From Parasphingopyxis marina (GTDB lineage: Bacteria; Pseudomonadota; Alphaproteobacteria; Sphingomonadales; Sphingomonadaceae), in the NCBI RefSeq assembly GCF_014237875.1, contig NZ_JACJVJ010000002.1:310001-374000 (forward strand): a DNA stretch of 64,000 bases, in the 5' to 3' direction. A model generated the notes under the pieces. The model was not told where the DNA came from and searched no databases. It worked only from the letters and a program-made list of their open reading frames with translations. Positions 27,886 through 37,554 of this stretch are shown piece after piece; position 1 is the first letter of the stretch, and every line of letters begins with the position of its first letter. Both the position numbers and the translations under genes were made by a program.

Positions 27886-28902
27886 TCAACGCCCCTGGTC
27901 TTCGGCCGCACCGGCGGTCAGCGCCAGTACCGCGAAACTCGCCAGCCAATGCTCGCCCATATAATCGCCCTGCACATGGGGCAGGCTCGCGGCGATATGC
28001 CGCTCGGCAAGGTCGTCCGCGATCCCCTGCAAATCTTCGGGCAGCGCATCGGCGATACCGCGCCAGCACCAGGCCCGGGCAAGGTTGCAGCCGTCGAGAT
28101 GGGCGATTTTGCCGTCGGACCGGTCGCTGGGCGCGGCGGGCGTGAACAGGCTCGGCGGATCGCCGATATCGATGCGCGGCAGGAAGCCGGAATACCAGCC
28201 GGCGAAATCGGGTTTGCCGAGCACGATCCGCATGATCAGCGCCTCGATCATCGCCGAGGACAGGAACTCGTCGCCGCCAGGCTCCCAGGCCTGGCAGTCC
28301 TTGTCCATGCCGTAATAGAAGCCCGCACGCTCCGCGATCAGCCCGGTAAGATCGGCATCATGCTCCATCGCCCAGCCATGGGCGAGAACCAGTGCGAAGG
28401 CGGTGTTGTAATGGGTGCCGGTTCGGATCGGATAGCCCTGTTTCGGCAGGAACAGCTTGAAGCGCGCGGCGAATTCGCGCGCCAGCGGCTCTAGGTTCGC
28501 GCCCCAATCGCGATCCTGGTGCCGCGCCGCCTCGCCGTGCAGCGCCAACAGCCAGGCCCAGCCATAAGGCCGCTCGAACCCGCCCGAATATTCGCGGTCG
28601 AGATAGGCGAGTTCCGCGCCGACCTTGTCCTCGGTCAGCATCCGGTCGGCGAGCGCGACCACCTCTTCGGCAAAGGGCGCATCGGGATAGAGTCGGCGCA
28701 ACGTCAGCAGCATCCAGTAACCGTGAACGCAGCTGTGCCAGTCGAAGCTGCCATGGAAGATCGGGTGGAGCTGGCTGGGCGTGCGCGCATCCTCCGGCCC
28801 GTTCAGCACATGGTCCAGCTTGTGCGGATATTCGCGGGTGACATGGCCAAGCGCGATGCGGGCGAATTGCGCGGCGAGATCGGGTGTGAGTGTCGTGGTC
28901 AT
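27886..28902 (-). CDS. DUF2891 family protein
   Basis: A 338-residue cytoplasmic protein predicted all-helical, with the DUF2891 hallmarks HPIFHGSFDWHSCVHGYWML, LDREYSGGFERPYGWAWLL and YPIRTGTHYNTAFALVLAHG. The Trp/His-rich repeats recall alpha/alpha-barrel enzymes, but no activity is assigned. Its ATG overlaps the DUF979 stop (TGATG), so it is coupled to the DUF969/DUF979 membrane pair and probably works on what they transport. No signal peptide. Confidence 0.9.
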   Translation of the reverse strand: MTTTLTPDLAAQFARIALGHVTREYPHKLDHVLNGPEDARTPSQLHPIFHGSFDWHSCVHGYWMLLTLRRLYPDAPFAEEVVALADRMLTEDKVGAELAYLDREYSGGFERPYGWAWLLALHGEAARHQDRDWGANLEPLAREFAARFKLFLPKQGYPIRTGTHYNTAFALVLAHGWAMEHDADLTGLIAERAGFYYGMDKDCQAWEPGGDEFLSSAMIEALIMRIVLGKPDFAGWYSGFLPRIDIGDPPSLFTPAAPSDRSDGKIAHLDGCNLARAWCWRGIADALPEDLQGIADDLAERHIAASLPHVQGDYMGEHWLASFAVLALTAGAAEDQGR

Positions 28903-29852
28903 CAGAAAGCCAGGAAATAGATCAAAAGGATGTTGCAGGCGAGCAGCGGGATCGCCGTGCCGATCTGCATACGGATCACGCCATACTGGCTCTTCATCTC
29001 CAGCAGCGCTGCAGGGACGACATTGAAATTGGCCGCCATCGGGGTCATCAAGGTGCCGCAGAATCCGGCGAGCATCCCGATCGCGCCGATCACGGGCGCA
29101 TTGCCGCCGAAATCTTCCACCAGGAACGGAATGCCGATCGCCGCCGCCATCACCGGGAAGGCGGCAAAGGCGTTCCCCATCACCATGGTGAACAGCGCCA
29201 TGCCGAGCGCGTAAATCAGCACGGCAAGGAAGATATTGCCCTCGGGCAGGATGCCGCGCGCGATATCGCCGATCACATCGCCGACCCCGGCCATCGCGAA
29301 GACCGCGCCGAGCGCGGCGAGCATCTGCGGCAGCACGGACGCCCAGCCGATCGAATCCATCAGCCGGCGGCCCTCATTGACTGGCGCGACGAGCGGCGGT
29401 TTCAGCCAGGCCATGCAGACGCACAGCGCGATCAGGACGCCGGTGCCCAGCAGGATCAGCGTGACCCAGCGCTCTTCGAACAGGCCGGAATTCCCGAACG
29501 GCGTGTAATTGTAAAGGATCGTCCCCGCGAAGGCCGTGACCGGGATGATGAGCGCGGGCAGGAACAGCCTGTTGCCGAGCTCCGCCGACAGGTTGAACCG
29601 CGTTTCGAGGCTCGTCGTCGGCGGTTCGCCCCGCCCGAGCAGACCGAAACCGGCAAGCCCGACGAGTAGCAGCACGAGGATACCGTTACCGAGATCGCCG
29701 AGCATATCGCCGAAAAAGAAGCTCACGGCGAGCAGGCCCCAGAACGCCGCATTGCCGAAGCGTTTGCCGTTGGTCCGGTCGAAGGCGCTGAACAGGGCGA
29801 ACAAAGTGAAGGTGATCCCGGCGAGCGCATAGAGCCAATAGAGGGTGATCAT
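28902..29852 (-). CDS. DUF979 membrane protein (probable transporter component)
   Basis: A 316-residue integral membrane protein with about nine hydrophobic helices and the DUF979 features FGDMLGDLGNGILVLLLVGL, TMVMGNAFAAFPVMAAAIG and GFCGTLMTPMAANFNVVPAA. DUF979 always pairs with DUF969; from memory the pair clusters with pyroglutamyl-peptidase or 5-oxoprolinase genes in other bacteria and is suspected to carry 5-oxoproline. Here the pair lies next to a fused 5-oxoprolinase gene, in line with that. ATGA overlap with DUF969. Confidence 0.9.
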   Translation of the reverse strand: MITLYWLYALAGITFTLFALFSAFDRTNGKRFGNAAFWGLLAVSFFFGDMLGDLGNGILVLLLVGLAGFGLLGRGEPPTTSLETRFNLSAELGNRLFLPALIIPVTAFAGTILYNYTPFGNSGLFEERWVTLILLGTGVLIALCVCMAWLKPPLVAPVNEGRRLMDSIGWASVLPQMLAALGAVFAMAGVGDVIGDIARGILPEGNIFLAVLIYALGMALFTMVMGNAFAAFPVMAAAIGIPFLVEDFGGNAPVIGAIGMLAGFCGTLMTPMAANFNVVPAALLEMKSQYGVIRMQIGTAIPLLACNILLIYFLAF

Positions 29853-30544
29853 TGCTCGCCCTCCGCTTTGGGCGCGGGCGTTTTCCGCAGTGACCGGTCA
29901 AACAGCAGCAGGCGCGACCCATGGATGAAGAAGGCGCAGATTGCCGTCGGGATTGCCCAGACCGAAAGCTGGAGCGGCGTCAGCTCATAGCCATAGGTCG
30001 CGAAAATGCCCTGGATGAGCAGGATCGACGCGATGGCGACGAAGATGTCTTCGCCGAAGAACAGCCCGACATTGTCGGTGGCAGCGGACATGCCGAGCAC
30101 CCTTTCGCGCTCGTCTTCGCTGAGTTCGCCATGCGTTTTTTCCGCCGCGGCCTCGGCCATCGGCGCGACCAGCGGACGCACTGTCTGGGCGGGGCCGGCA
30201 ACCGATGTCAGCCCTAGCGCGGCGGTGACCTGGCGAAAAATCAGGTAGAGCAGCAGCAGTTTGCCCATCGTCGCGCCCTTGAGATCCTCGATCACCAGAC
30301 GCGCGCGCTGCTGCAGCCCATAGCGTTCGAGCAGGCCGATCACCGGCAGCACGATCCAGACGACGCTGATATAGCGGTTCTCGTTGAATGCCCTGCCGAA
30401 GGCGGAGATGACCTCGACGAAATCGAGCCCGCCGAGAACCCCCGTCGTGATCGCCGAAGCGGTGACGACGAGCAACGGATTCATTCGCAGCGCAAAACCG
30501 ACAACTACGACGAGGATGCCGGTCAGCACGAGATAGTCAGACAT
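29849..30544 (-). CDS. DUF969 membrane protein (probable transporter component)
   Basis: A 231-residue membrane protein with about six helices. LVVVVGFALRMNPLLVVTAS, the ATMGKLLLLYLIFRQVTAALG and VAGPAQTVRPLVAPMAEAAA segments and AATDNVGLFFGEDIF are DUF969 hallmarks. It is the first gene of DUF969-DUF979-DUF2891-FAD oxidoreductase. GGAG lies 7 bases upstream of the ATG. The 215 bases between this start and the divergent small membrane gene hold the shared promoter region; I see no strong consensus there. Confidence 0.9.
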   Translation of the reverse strand: MSDYLVLTGILVVVVGFALRMNPLLVVTASAITTGVLGGLDFVEVISAFGRAFNENRYISVVWIVLPVIGLLERYGLQQRARLVIEDLKGATMGKLLLLYLIFRQVTAALGLTSVAGPAQTVRPLVAPMAEAAAEKTHGELSEDERERVLGMSAATDNVGLFFGEDIFVAIASILLIQGIFATYGYELTPLQLSVWAIPTAICAFFIHGSRLLLFDRSLRKTPAPKAEGEQ

Positions 30545-30759
30545 CGAAAATCTCCGTCAGCTCCGGAAGAGAGAGGGCTCGTTTTCCTACGAGGCTTCGC
30601 GAAAAGATGAAGGGGAGAAAAGGTGGCTGACGATGCATCGGCCCGCGTGCCCCTACGCTGTTTCGTATCTCATCCCGTCCGGCTCGGTCCCTTGTGCGGG
30701 CGACGGCTTGGCGAGCGCTTTTTTCTTGTCGATGCAGCACGTTCATTTTATTCCGTGCC

Positions 30760-31029
30760 ATGTTCGCGCGATGGCCCCTGCTGCATGTTTTCGCCATGGC
30801 CGTCGTCGCGGTCGTGTTCGCGTCAATCTTCTGGACAGGCTGGACGGAATACGCGGCGTGGTTGCCGTTGCTGGCGGCATTGTTTGCGCTCGCGCCCGCA
30901 ATAATATTCCTCAAGATGCCGCGCGATGCCAGCCCGAAGGAACGCAACAAGACCTTCCTTATGGCCTGGGTGCTTCTCGTTGCGATGCTCGTCGTGTTCA
31001 CCGTCTTTTCATCCACCACTCTCGCGTGA
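30760..31029 (+). CDS. Small membrane protein, unknown function
   Basis: An 89-residue protein with three hydrophobic helices (LLHVFAMAVVAVVFASIFW, WLPLLAALFALAPAIIFL, FLMAWVLLVAMLVVFTVF) and a short charged loop (PRDASPKERNKT). The ATG at 30760 gives a compact three-helix protein; an earlier in-frame start at 30694 would add a Cys-rich, unlikely N-terminus. It sits on the plus strand inside an otherwise minus-strand 5-oxoproline region, separating the oxoprolinase from DUF969. I do not recognise a family. Confidence 0.6.
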   Translation: MFARWPLLHVFAMAVVAVVFASIFWTGWTEYAAWLPLLAALFALAPAIIFLKMPRDASPKERNKTFLMAWVLLVAMLVVFTVFSSTTLA

Positions 31030-31060
31030 ACCCGCGCCCCGTATAAGGCAGGAAGCGCGG

Positions 31061-34000
31061 TCACTTCGCCGTGCCAAATCCGCCACCGCCGGGCGTCTCT
31101 ACAACGAACACATCGCCGACCTCCATCGCTGCCGAGGCGGTGGCGGGCAAGATTTCGCGTGTCCCGTCTGTGCGCAGAACGTAATTTCGGCCCGGCGCCG
31201 CATCGCTGCCGCCCTTTATGCCGCGCGGCGGAATCTTGCGCCGATTGGCGAGCATATTGGCCTGCATCGCTTCAAGGAAACGCACGCGGCGAACCGTGCC
31301 ATCGCCGCCATGATGAGCGCCCTCTCCGCCCGATCCTTTCCGGATCGCGAAACTTTCGAGCAGTACGGGCAGGCGCGTTTCGAGGATCTCAGGATCGGTC
31401 AGCCGGCTGTTGGTCATATGCGTCTGGACGGCGCTCGTCCCATCATGGTCCGGCCCCGCACCGGACCCACCCGCGATCGTCTCGTAATATTGGTGGCGCT
31501 CATTGCCGAAGGTGAAATTGTTCATCGTGCCCTGCGAGGGCGCCAGCTTTCCGGTAGCCGCGAACAGCGCATCGGTGACGACCTGGCTCGTCTCGACATT
31601 GCCGGCGACGACCGCGGCCGGATATTCGGGGTTGAGCATCGAGCCCCTGGGAACGACCAGCTTTATCGGCCGCAGGCAGCCGTCGTTCATCGGGATCATA
31701 TCGTCGATCAGGGTGCGCACGACATAGAGGGTCGCGGCGCGGGTGATCGAATAAGGTGCGTTGAAATTGTCGGGCAGCTGGTCGCTGGTGCCGGTGAAAT
31801 CGATGGTCGCCGACCGGGCTTCGCGGTCCACCGATATCGTCACCGAAATTTGCGCGCCATTGTCCATCGCATAGGTGAAACGACCATCGTCGAGCCGCGC
31901 AATCAGCCGCCGCACCGCCTCTTCGGCATTGGCAAGGACATGGCCCATATAGGCCTCGACAACCTCGCGGCCATAATCGCCCGCGATCCGCGCCAGCTCC
32001 TCGGCGCCGCGCGTGCAGGCGGCGAGCTGCGCCTTGAGATCGGAAATGTTGCGGTCAGGATTGCGCGCCGGCCATTCGCCCGCGCCAAGGATCGCACGCA
32101 TCTCGGCTTCGAGAAAGCGGCCCTCGTCCACCAGCAAGACGTTGTCGAGCAGCACGCCTTCCTCATCGATGCTGCGACTATTGGGTGGCATCGATCCGGG
32201 CGCGATCCCGCCGATATCGGCATGGTGGCCGCGAGCCGCGACGAAGGCGGCGGGTTCGGCTTCCTCGCCATAGAAGACCGGGACGATCACCGTGATATCG
32301 GGCAGATGCGTGCCGCCGCGATAGGGCGCGTTGAGCACATAGGCATCGCCGCGCCGGATGCCGCGTCCGTCGGCATGGCCGCCGCGCGCCTCGATGATCG
32401 TGCGGATACTGTCACCCATAGAGCCGAGATGGACCGGGATATGCGGCGCATTGGCGATCAGCGCGCCCTCCGCATCGAACAGCGCGCAAGAGAAATCGAG
32501 GCGTTCCTTTATATTCACCGAGCTGGCCGTGTTCTGGAGCGCGACGCCCATTTCTTCCGCGATCGCCATGAACAGGTTGTTGAAGATTTCGAGAATCACC
32601 GGATCGGCCTTTGTGCCGATGGCATGGCTCTCTTCGCGTGGCACGGCGCGGGTGAGGATCAGGTTGCCATGCGGGTCGCACTCGGCCTGCCATCCCGGTT
32701 CGACGACGGTGGTCGAGGTGTCCTCGACGATCAGCGCGGGTCCGGCGACGGGAGCGCCTTGCCGGATCGCATCGCGCCGGATCACGCCTTCGGTTTCGGA
32801 TTCTATGGATTCGCCACCACCCGGTTCACGCATTTGCATCGCAACGCCGCCCCCCGTCCGGCCCGTCGCCTCTGCGACCAGCGTCTCGACGATCACGTCG
32901 GCACTGGCATCGGCATAGCCGAACTGCGCCTTGTGCCGGGTCTCGAAGGCTCTCCGCATCGCCTCCGGCGCGGCCTTTGCGACCTCGAGCGCGCTGTCGC
33001 TTCCCGCATAGCGAAGCGCCAGACGGTGTTCGACGGCGATATCGCCGGCATCGACGCCCTGTTCGCCCACTGCGGCTTCGGCCTCTTTGGACAGTGCCTG
33101 TAGCGCCGCATCATAATCTTCGCCCAGAGCCTTTCCGAACGTCTCCTCGCGCAGCACCGTGACATCGGCAAGGCCGATACCATAGGCGGACAGCACGCCC
33201 GCCAGCGGATGGATCTGGATCCGTTCGATCCCCAGCGCGTCGGCGACGAGACAGGCATGCTGGCCGCCCGCTCCGCCGAAACAGGCCAGCGTATAACGGG
33301 TCACGTCATGACCCCGGGCGATCGATATCTTCTTGATCGCATTGGCCATATTGTCGACCGCGATCCGCAGGAAACCCTCGGCGATATCCTCGACGCTCAT
33401 CCGGTTGCCGGTCGCCGCCTCGATTTCCCCACCCATTTCCCCAAACTTATCCACAGATATGCCCACATCGATCGGCTCGTCGCCGTCGGGCCCGAAAACA
33501 TGGGGGAAATGATCGGGGCTGATCTTGCCGAGCGCGGCGTTGCAATCGGTCACCGTCAGCGGCCCGCCGCGCCGGTAACAGGCCGGTCCGGGTACCGCGC
33601 CCGCGCTGTCCGGCCCCACGCGAAACCGCGTGCCGTCAAAATGGCAGATCGAGCCGCCGCCCGCGGCCACGGTATGGATTTGCAGCATCGGCGCGCGGAT
33701 GCGCACGCCCGCGACCACCGTTTCGTTGGTGCGCTCATATTGCCCGGCATAGTGCGAGACATCGGTCGAGGTGCCGCCCATGTCGAAGCCGATAATCCGC
33801 CCGAATCCCGCCTGCTCGGCGGTTTTTGCCATGCCGACGATGCCGCCGGCGGGCCCCGAAAGGATCGCATCCTTGCCGCGAAAGGCGCTCGCGTCGGCAA
33901 GACCGCCACTCGACTGCATGAACTGGAGCCGGGCTTTATCCCCGATCCCGTCCACGACCTTATCCACATAACGGCGCAGCACTGGCGAGAGATAGGCGTC

Positions 34001-34630
34001 GACCACGGTCGTATCGCCGCGCCCGACCAGCTTGATCAGCGGCCCGACCTCATGGCTGACCGAAATCTGGGTAAAGCCCGTTTCGCGCGCGAGGGCCGCG
34101 AGCCGCCCCTCATGCTCCGTATATTTCCAGCCATGCATGAGCAGGATCGCGATCGCGCGATAGCCCTGTGCGAATGCCGCCTCGAAATCCGTCCGGGCCC
34201 GGGCTTCGTCGAGCGATGTTTCGACAGTACCATCGACGCGCACGCGCTCGTCGATTTCGATGACATTGTCGTAGAGTTGGCTCGGCAGCACGATATGCCG
34301 CGCAAAAATCTCTGGCCGCGCCTGATAGCCGATCCTGAGCGCATCGCCGAAGCCGCGGGTCACGGCGAGCGCCACGCGCTCGCCCTTGCGTTCCAGCAAC
34401 GCGTTGGTGGCAACCGTCGTCCCCATCTTCACGCTTGCTGCTTCGCCGCCATCCGCGGCTGTCAGCTTCGCAATCGCCGCCACCGCCGCATCGTCATATT
34501 GTTCGGGATTGTCGGAGAGCAACTTCTCGACGTGCAGCGTCCCGTCCGGCGCGGTTGCCACGACATCGGTAAACGTACCCCCGCGATCGATCGCGAAACG
34601 CCAGCCCCTGTTTTCGGTATTCGGCTCCAT
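31061..34630 (-). CDS. 5-oxoprolinase (ATP-hydrolysing), fused HyuA-HyuB type
   Basis: An 1189-residue cytoplasmic enzyme of the OPLAH type that opens 5-oxoproline to glutamate using ATP. The HyuA half (about 1-690) starts with [20 protein letters not shown] and has the actin-like phosphate motif [16 protein letters not shown]. The HyuB half (about 700-1189) carries [38 protein letters not shown] and the closing [13 protein letters not shown]. Length matches eukaryotic and bacterial OPLAH rather than separate hydantoinase subunits. ATG at 34630 is preferred to a TTG at 34642. It lies 39 bases after the GT4 gene on the same strand and next to the DUF969/979 pair. Confidence 0.93.
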   Translation of the reverse strand: MEPNTENRGWRFAIDRGGTFTDVVATAPDGTLHVEKLLSDNPEQYDDAAVAAIAKLTAADGGEAASVKMGTTVATNALLERKGERVALAVTRGFGDALRIGYQARPEIFARHIVLPSQLYDNVIEIDERVRVDGTVETSLDEARARTDFEAAFAQGYRAIAILLMHGWKYTEHEGRLAALARETGFTQISVSHEVGPLIKLVGRGDTTVVDAYLSPVLRRYVDKVVDGIGDKARLQFMQSSGGLADASAFRGKDAILSGPAGGIVGMAKTAEQAGFGRIIGFDMGGTSTDVSHYAGQYERTNETVVAGVRIRAPMLQIHTVAAGGGSICHFDGTRFRVGPDSAGAVPGPACYRRGGPLTVTDCNAALGKISPDHFPHVFGPDGDEPIDVGISVDKFGEMGGEIEAATGNRMSVEDIAEGFLRIAVDNMANAIKKISIARGHDVTRYTLACFGGAGGQHACLVADALGIERIQIHPLAGVLSAYGIGLADVTVLREETFGKALGEDYDAALQALSKEAEAAVGEQGVDAGDIAVEHRLALRYAGSDSALEVAKAAPEAMRRAFETRHKAQFGYADASADVIVETLVAEATGRTGGGVAMQMREPGGGESIESETEGVIRRDAIRQGAPVAGPALIVEDTSTTVVEPGWQAECDPHGNLILTRAVPREESHAIGTKADPVILEIFNNLFMAIAEEMGVALQNTASSVNIKERLDFSCALFDAEGALIANAPHIPVHLGSMGDSIRTIIEARGGHADGRGIRRGDAYVLNAPYRGGTHLPDITVIVPVFYGEEAEPAAFVAARGHHADIGGIAPGSMPPNSRSIDEEGVLLDNVLLVDEGRFLEAEMRAILGAGEWPARNPDRNISDLKAQLAACTRGAEELARIAGDYGREVVEAYMGHVLANAEEAVRRLIARLDDGRFTYAMDNGAQISVTISVDREARSATIDFTGTSDQLPDNFNAPYSITRAATLYVVRTLIDDMIPMNDGCLRPIKLVVPRGSMLNPEYPAAVVAGNVETSQVVTDALFAATGKLAPSQGTMNNFTFGNERHQYYETIAGGSGAGPDHDGTSAVQTHMTNSRLTDPEILETRLPVLLESFAIRKGSGGEGAHHGGDGTVRRVRFLEAMQANMLANRRKIPPRGIKGGSDAAPGRNYVLRTDGTREILPATASAAMEVGDVFVVETPGGGGFGTAK

Positions 34631-34669
34631 CGCGCCGTTCAAACAGCGCCGACGTGGGAAGGCAAGCGA

Positions 34670-36796
34670 TCAACCGGCATAGTGCGCGGAGAGCCCACCG
34701 AAAAAGGCGGTTGCCGAAAAGCGTTCTTCTGCCTGCGTAACGGCCTTGGCGGATGCTCCGTCCATCCACACTTCGTCCTCGAGCAGCGCGAGGCTGTGCG
34801 CCGCAAGCGCATCGCTGTCTCCGGCGGAAACCAGCGCGCCGGTTTCGTCCGGCAGGAAGGTCTCCCCCACGCCGCCGACGTCGAACGCCGCGATGGGTAC
34901 GCCGGAAAACTGCGCCTCGATCAGCACATTGGGCAGGCCTTCGGTCGCCGAACTCAGCCAGAACAGGTCCATCGCGGCGAGATAATCGGCAACATTTTCC
35001 ACCTGTCCCGGCATGTGCAATCGCTCGGACAGGCCGGCATCGGCGAAGCGCATCGCGGCGGCCTCGCGCAGCGGCCCCTCGCCGACCATCAGGAAATGCG
35101 CGTCCGACCGCTCCGCCGCGAGGCTTATCGCCGCCTCGGCCCAGACCAGCGGCTGCTTGACCGGAGCGAAACGCATCACGGTACCAATTACGGGGGCATC
35201 GGAGGCAATGCCGAGCTGCTGCTTGGCCTGTGCCTTGTCCGCATCCGCCCCCGCCCAATCGAAGCCGTTATAGAGGATGCAAAACCGCTCATCCTGCGCC
35301 ACCCGCCACCATCGGGCATAGCCATTGGCTGACGCCTGGGCGCAGAACAGGGTTTCCACCTCGGCCCGTTCGCGGAGCCTGCGATAGACAGCCGGATAAG
35401 CGGCGATCGGTTCGCCGCGCCCCGACAGGGGCACGCCCGGCGCGTGGTGAAAATGGACGATGATCTTGCTGCAGCCGGCAGCCAGCCCGGCATAGGCGGC
35501 GAGCAGGCCGGTCAGGTCGTTCCAGGCGTGGATGACACGGGGGCGGGTGGCGGCGACATGGTCGTGGAGCTTTTGCGCGCGCGCCTTCCAGCTTCCCGGC
35601 AACAGCGCGAAGGGCATGGCGGCCGGGCCGTCGCGCCCGAGCAGCAGGATATCGGCGGCGCTCACCCCCGCCTCCTCGGCATAGAAAGCTGAAGGCGCGC
35701 CATCGGCGTAGTCGAGCAGCGCGAGGTCGACCGTCTCGAATGCATCGCTCGCAGAGAAATGCCGATAGGCGCGGGCGAGCATCCGCTCCATCCCGCCGCA
35801 GCCCAGCGTGTTGCCGACCATCAGCAGGCGGTTTTCGGCATCATAGGGTTGGGCGCTCGCCAATCCCGCTTCCAGCAGCCAGGCGAAAGCGGTTTCAAGC
35901 GGTTCCTGCGCGGGAGCGCCACCTTTCCCCGCCCATTCCAACAGCGCATCGCGCGCCGGCGTTTCGCCACCGAAATCGGCGCGGCTCAGGATATCGGCAT
36001 CGTCGAGCCAGCGGTCGCGCTCGGCGGCGAGCCGGGCCAATCGTCGGCGAATGCGGCCGCGTATCCTGGCGCTGTGCGACACTTTCAGCGCATCGAGCAG
36101 GGACAGGCGCGCGAGCGCCGGATAGCCGAGCCCGCGAAGCAGATGCGCATCGGCCAGCGCGCGATCGTCTTCGGGCAGCGGAAAGGCCGAAAAGCGCGCG
36201 GTCAGACGGCGGAACAGCGGATCTTCTTCCGCAACGCCTGCCTTGCGCAGGCCCAGCAGCGCCCAGTGCAGGGCATCGGGTTTGGAGCCCCGCTCGATCA
36301 GGCCCTCGGCATAGTCCCGCAGCACGGCCATATCGCGGGCGGCAAGAAACCGTTCGATATCGCGGGCAACCCGGTCGGCGCGCGGCGCAAACAGGCTTTT
36401 CAGCTTGGAGTGTGCCTTGTCCGGCGAGTCATGGGCCACGAGCGTTTCGGCCGGGAGCAACCCGCCCAGCGGATGACCGTCCCGGAACGCCGTGACGGCC
36501 CCGGCCCAGCCGCTGTCGAATTCGAAAGGCGAGTTGGCTTCGGAACTGCCGGGGTCTTCCGCCATTGCGAGGAGGTGCGGCGGCACGGCGTCGAACTGGC
36601 CCAGCATCTGATCCGCCAGCCCGCGCCGATCCGTCCGCAAGGCCGCTTCGGCGATGCATCCGGCAGCCAAGTGCGTGTGCTTGCCGCTGCGCAGGATATC
36701 GCGCCAGAGATCGATAGCGTCGGGCCAGGCCTGTTGCCGGGTTGCGGCGATGGCCGCGGCCAGCGGCCCGCCGGGCGGCAGGGGCCAGCCACTCAT
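34670..36796 (-). CDS. Glycosyltransferase family 4 protein with long N-terminal helical domain
   Basis: A 708-residue cytoplasmic protein. Residues 1-310 are helical, TPR-like and unassigned. From about 320 a GT-B fold begins (LLMVGNTLGCGGMERMLARA); the donor domain has PVIGTVMRFAPVKQP and the EX7E retaining motif in ATEGLPNVLIEAQFSG followed by GVPIAAFDVGGVGE. It probably adds a sugar to a surface polysaccharide or lipid-linked glycan. ATGA overlap with the upstream 253-residue gene makes it part of the epimerase-GT4-unknown-GT4 operon. Confidence 0.88.
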   Translation of the reverse strand: MSGWPLPPGGPLAAAIAATRQQAWPDAIDLWRDILRSGKHTHLAAGCIAEAALRTDRRGLADQMLGQFDAVPPHLLAMAEDPGSSEANSPFEFDSGWAGAVTAFRDGHPLGGLLPAETLVAHDSPDKAHSKLKSLFAPRADRVARDIERFLAARDMAVLRDYAEGLIERGSKPDALHWALLGLRKAGVAEEDPLFRRLTARFSAFPLPEDDRALADAHLLRGLGYPALARLSLLDALKVSHSARIRGRIRRRLARLAAERDRWLDDADILSRADFGGETPARDALLEWAGKGGAPAQEPLETAFAWLLEAGLASAQPYDAENRLLMVGNTLGCGGMERMLARAYRHFSASDAFETVDLALLDYADGAPSAFYAEEAGVSAADILLLGRDGPAAMPFALLPGSWKARAQKLHDHVAATRPRVIHAWNDLTGLLAAYAGLAAGCSKIIVHFHHAPGVPLSGRGEPIAAYPAVYRRLRERAEVETLFCAQASANGYARWWRVAQDERFCILYNGFDWAGADADKAQAKQQLGIASDAPVIGTVMRFAPVKQPLVWAEAAISLAAERSDAHFLMVGEGPLREAAAMRFADAGLSERLHMPGQVENVADYLAAMDLFWLSSATEGLPNVLIEAQFSGVPIAAFDVGGVGETFLPDETGALVSAGDSDALAAHSLALLEDEVWMDGASAKAVTQAEERFSATAFFGGLSAHYAG

Positions 36797-37554
36797 CTGC
36801 TGCCGAAGATACGCGCTAGCCGCGCCTTCCAGCGCCCGGCCCAGCCCGCGGCCTGATGCAGCCGCTCGATCTCCTCGCGGCTGCGCTCGGCTTGCCGGGA
36901 GAGGTCTCGCTCGTGCCGTGCCTTGAGCGCCGCCTCGCGGCCCAGCCGCACGCGCCGTTCGGTCCGTAGCCGATCATTCTCCGCATGACTCGCCGCCGCG
37001 CGCGCCCGCCATTGCGCGGCCTCGTCGCCCGGTTCGCCCGTGAAGACCGCACCCGCGACAATGGGAAGGTGGATGACGACCGGCGCTGCCTGCCTCGCTT
37101 CGGCGAGAGCCGCCCCGGGATCGCTTGCCGTTGCCGCGCGCAATCGCTCGGTTTTGACCCAGCAGGCTTCGGCCGGCGGTTCGCCATCGTCGCAGGGCAT
37201 CGTCGTGCATTGCGATACGGCGAGCATGGCCGTGGTGAGGCAGTCCGCCTCGCCGCTCTCAAGCCGCTCCATCGCCAGTTCCAGCCCGGGCCCGAAATCC
37301 TCGACCGCGCGAAAGGCGAGCTGAACATAATCCGCCGTCTCGCCGGCCAGCACGAAAGCGAAGGCATCCGCCGGATGGATCGCCACATCCGGCGCGATTG
37401 CCGCGATGTCGGCCTTTGCGCTGTCATCGTCGCAAAAGACGATCATAGGCAGGTCAGCATCGTCCCAGTCCGGAGGATCGATGGCGGCGGCCAGCGTGTC
37501 GAGGCCGGCGCGATCGGCAAACCAGTAGCGGCGCGCGGTGGGGCCAAGGCTCAT
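36793..37554 (-). CDS. Protein of unknown function with C-terminal coiled coil, in glycosyltransferase operon
   Basis: A 253-residue protein I cannot assign. The N-terminal two thirds is alpha/beta with strands such as LPMIVFCDDDSAK and APVVIHLPIVAGAVF. Residues about 180-240 are highly charged and heptad-like (NDRLRTERRVRLGREAALKA, ERSREEIERLHQAAG), ending in a basic tail. It is sandwiched between two GT4 genes with 4-base overlaps on both sides, so it is almost certainly needed in step with them, perhaps as a scaffold or a highly diverged sugar-handling protein. No signal peptide or membrane helix. Confidence 0.75.
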   Translation of the reverse strand: MSLGPTARRYWFADRAGLDTLAAAIDPPDWDDADLPMIVFCDDDSAKADIAAIAPDVAIHPADAFAFVLAGETADYVQLAFRAVEDFGPGLELAMERLESGEADCLTTAMLAVSQCTTMPCDDGEPPAEACWVKTERLRAATASDPGAALAEARQAAPVVIHLPIVAGAVFTGEPGDEAAQWRARAAASHAENDRLRTERRVRLGREAALKARHERDLSRQAERSREEIERLHQAAGWAGRWKARLARIFGSR

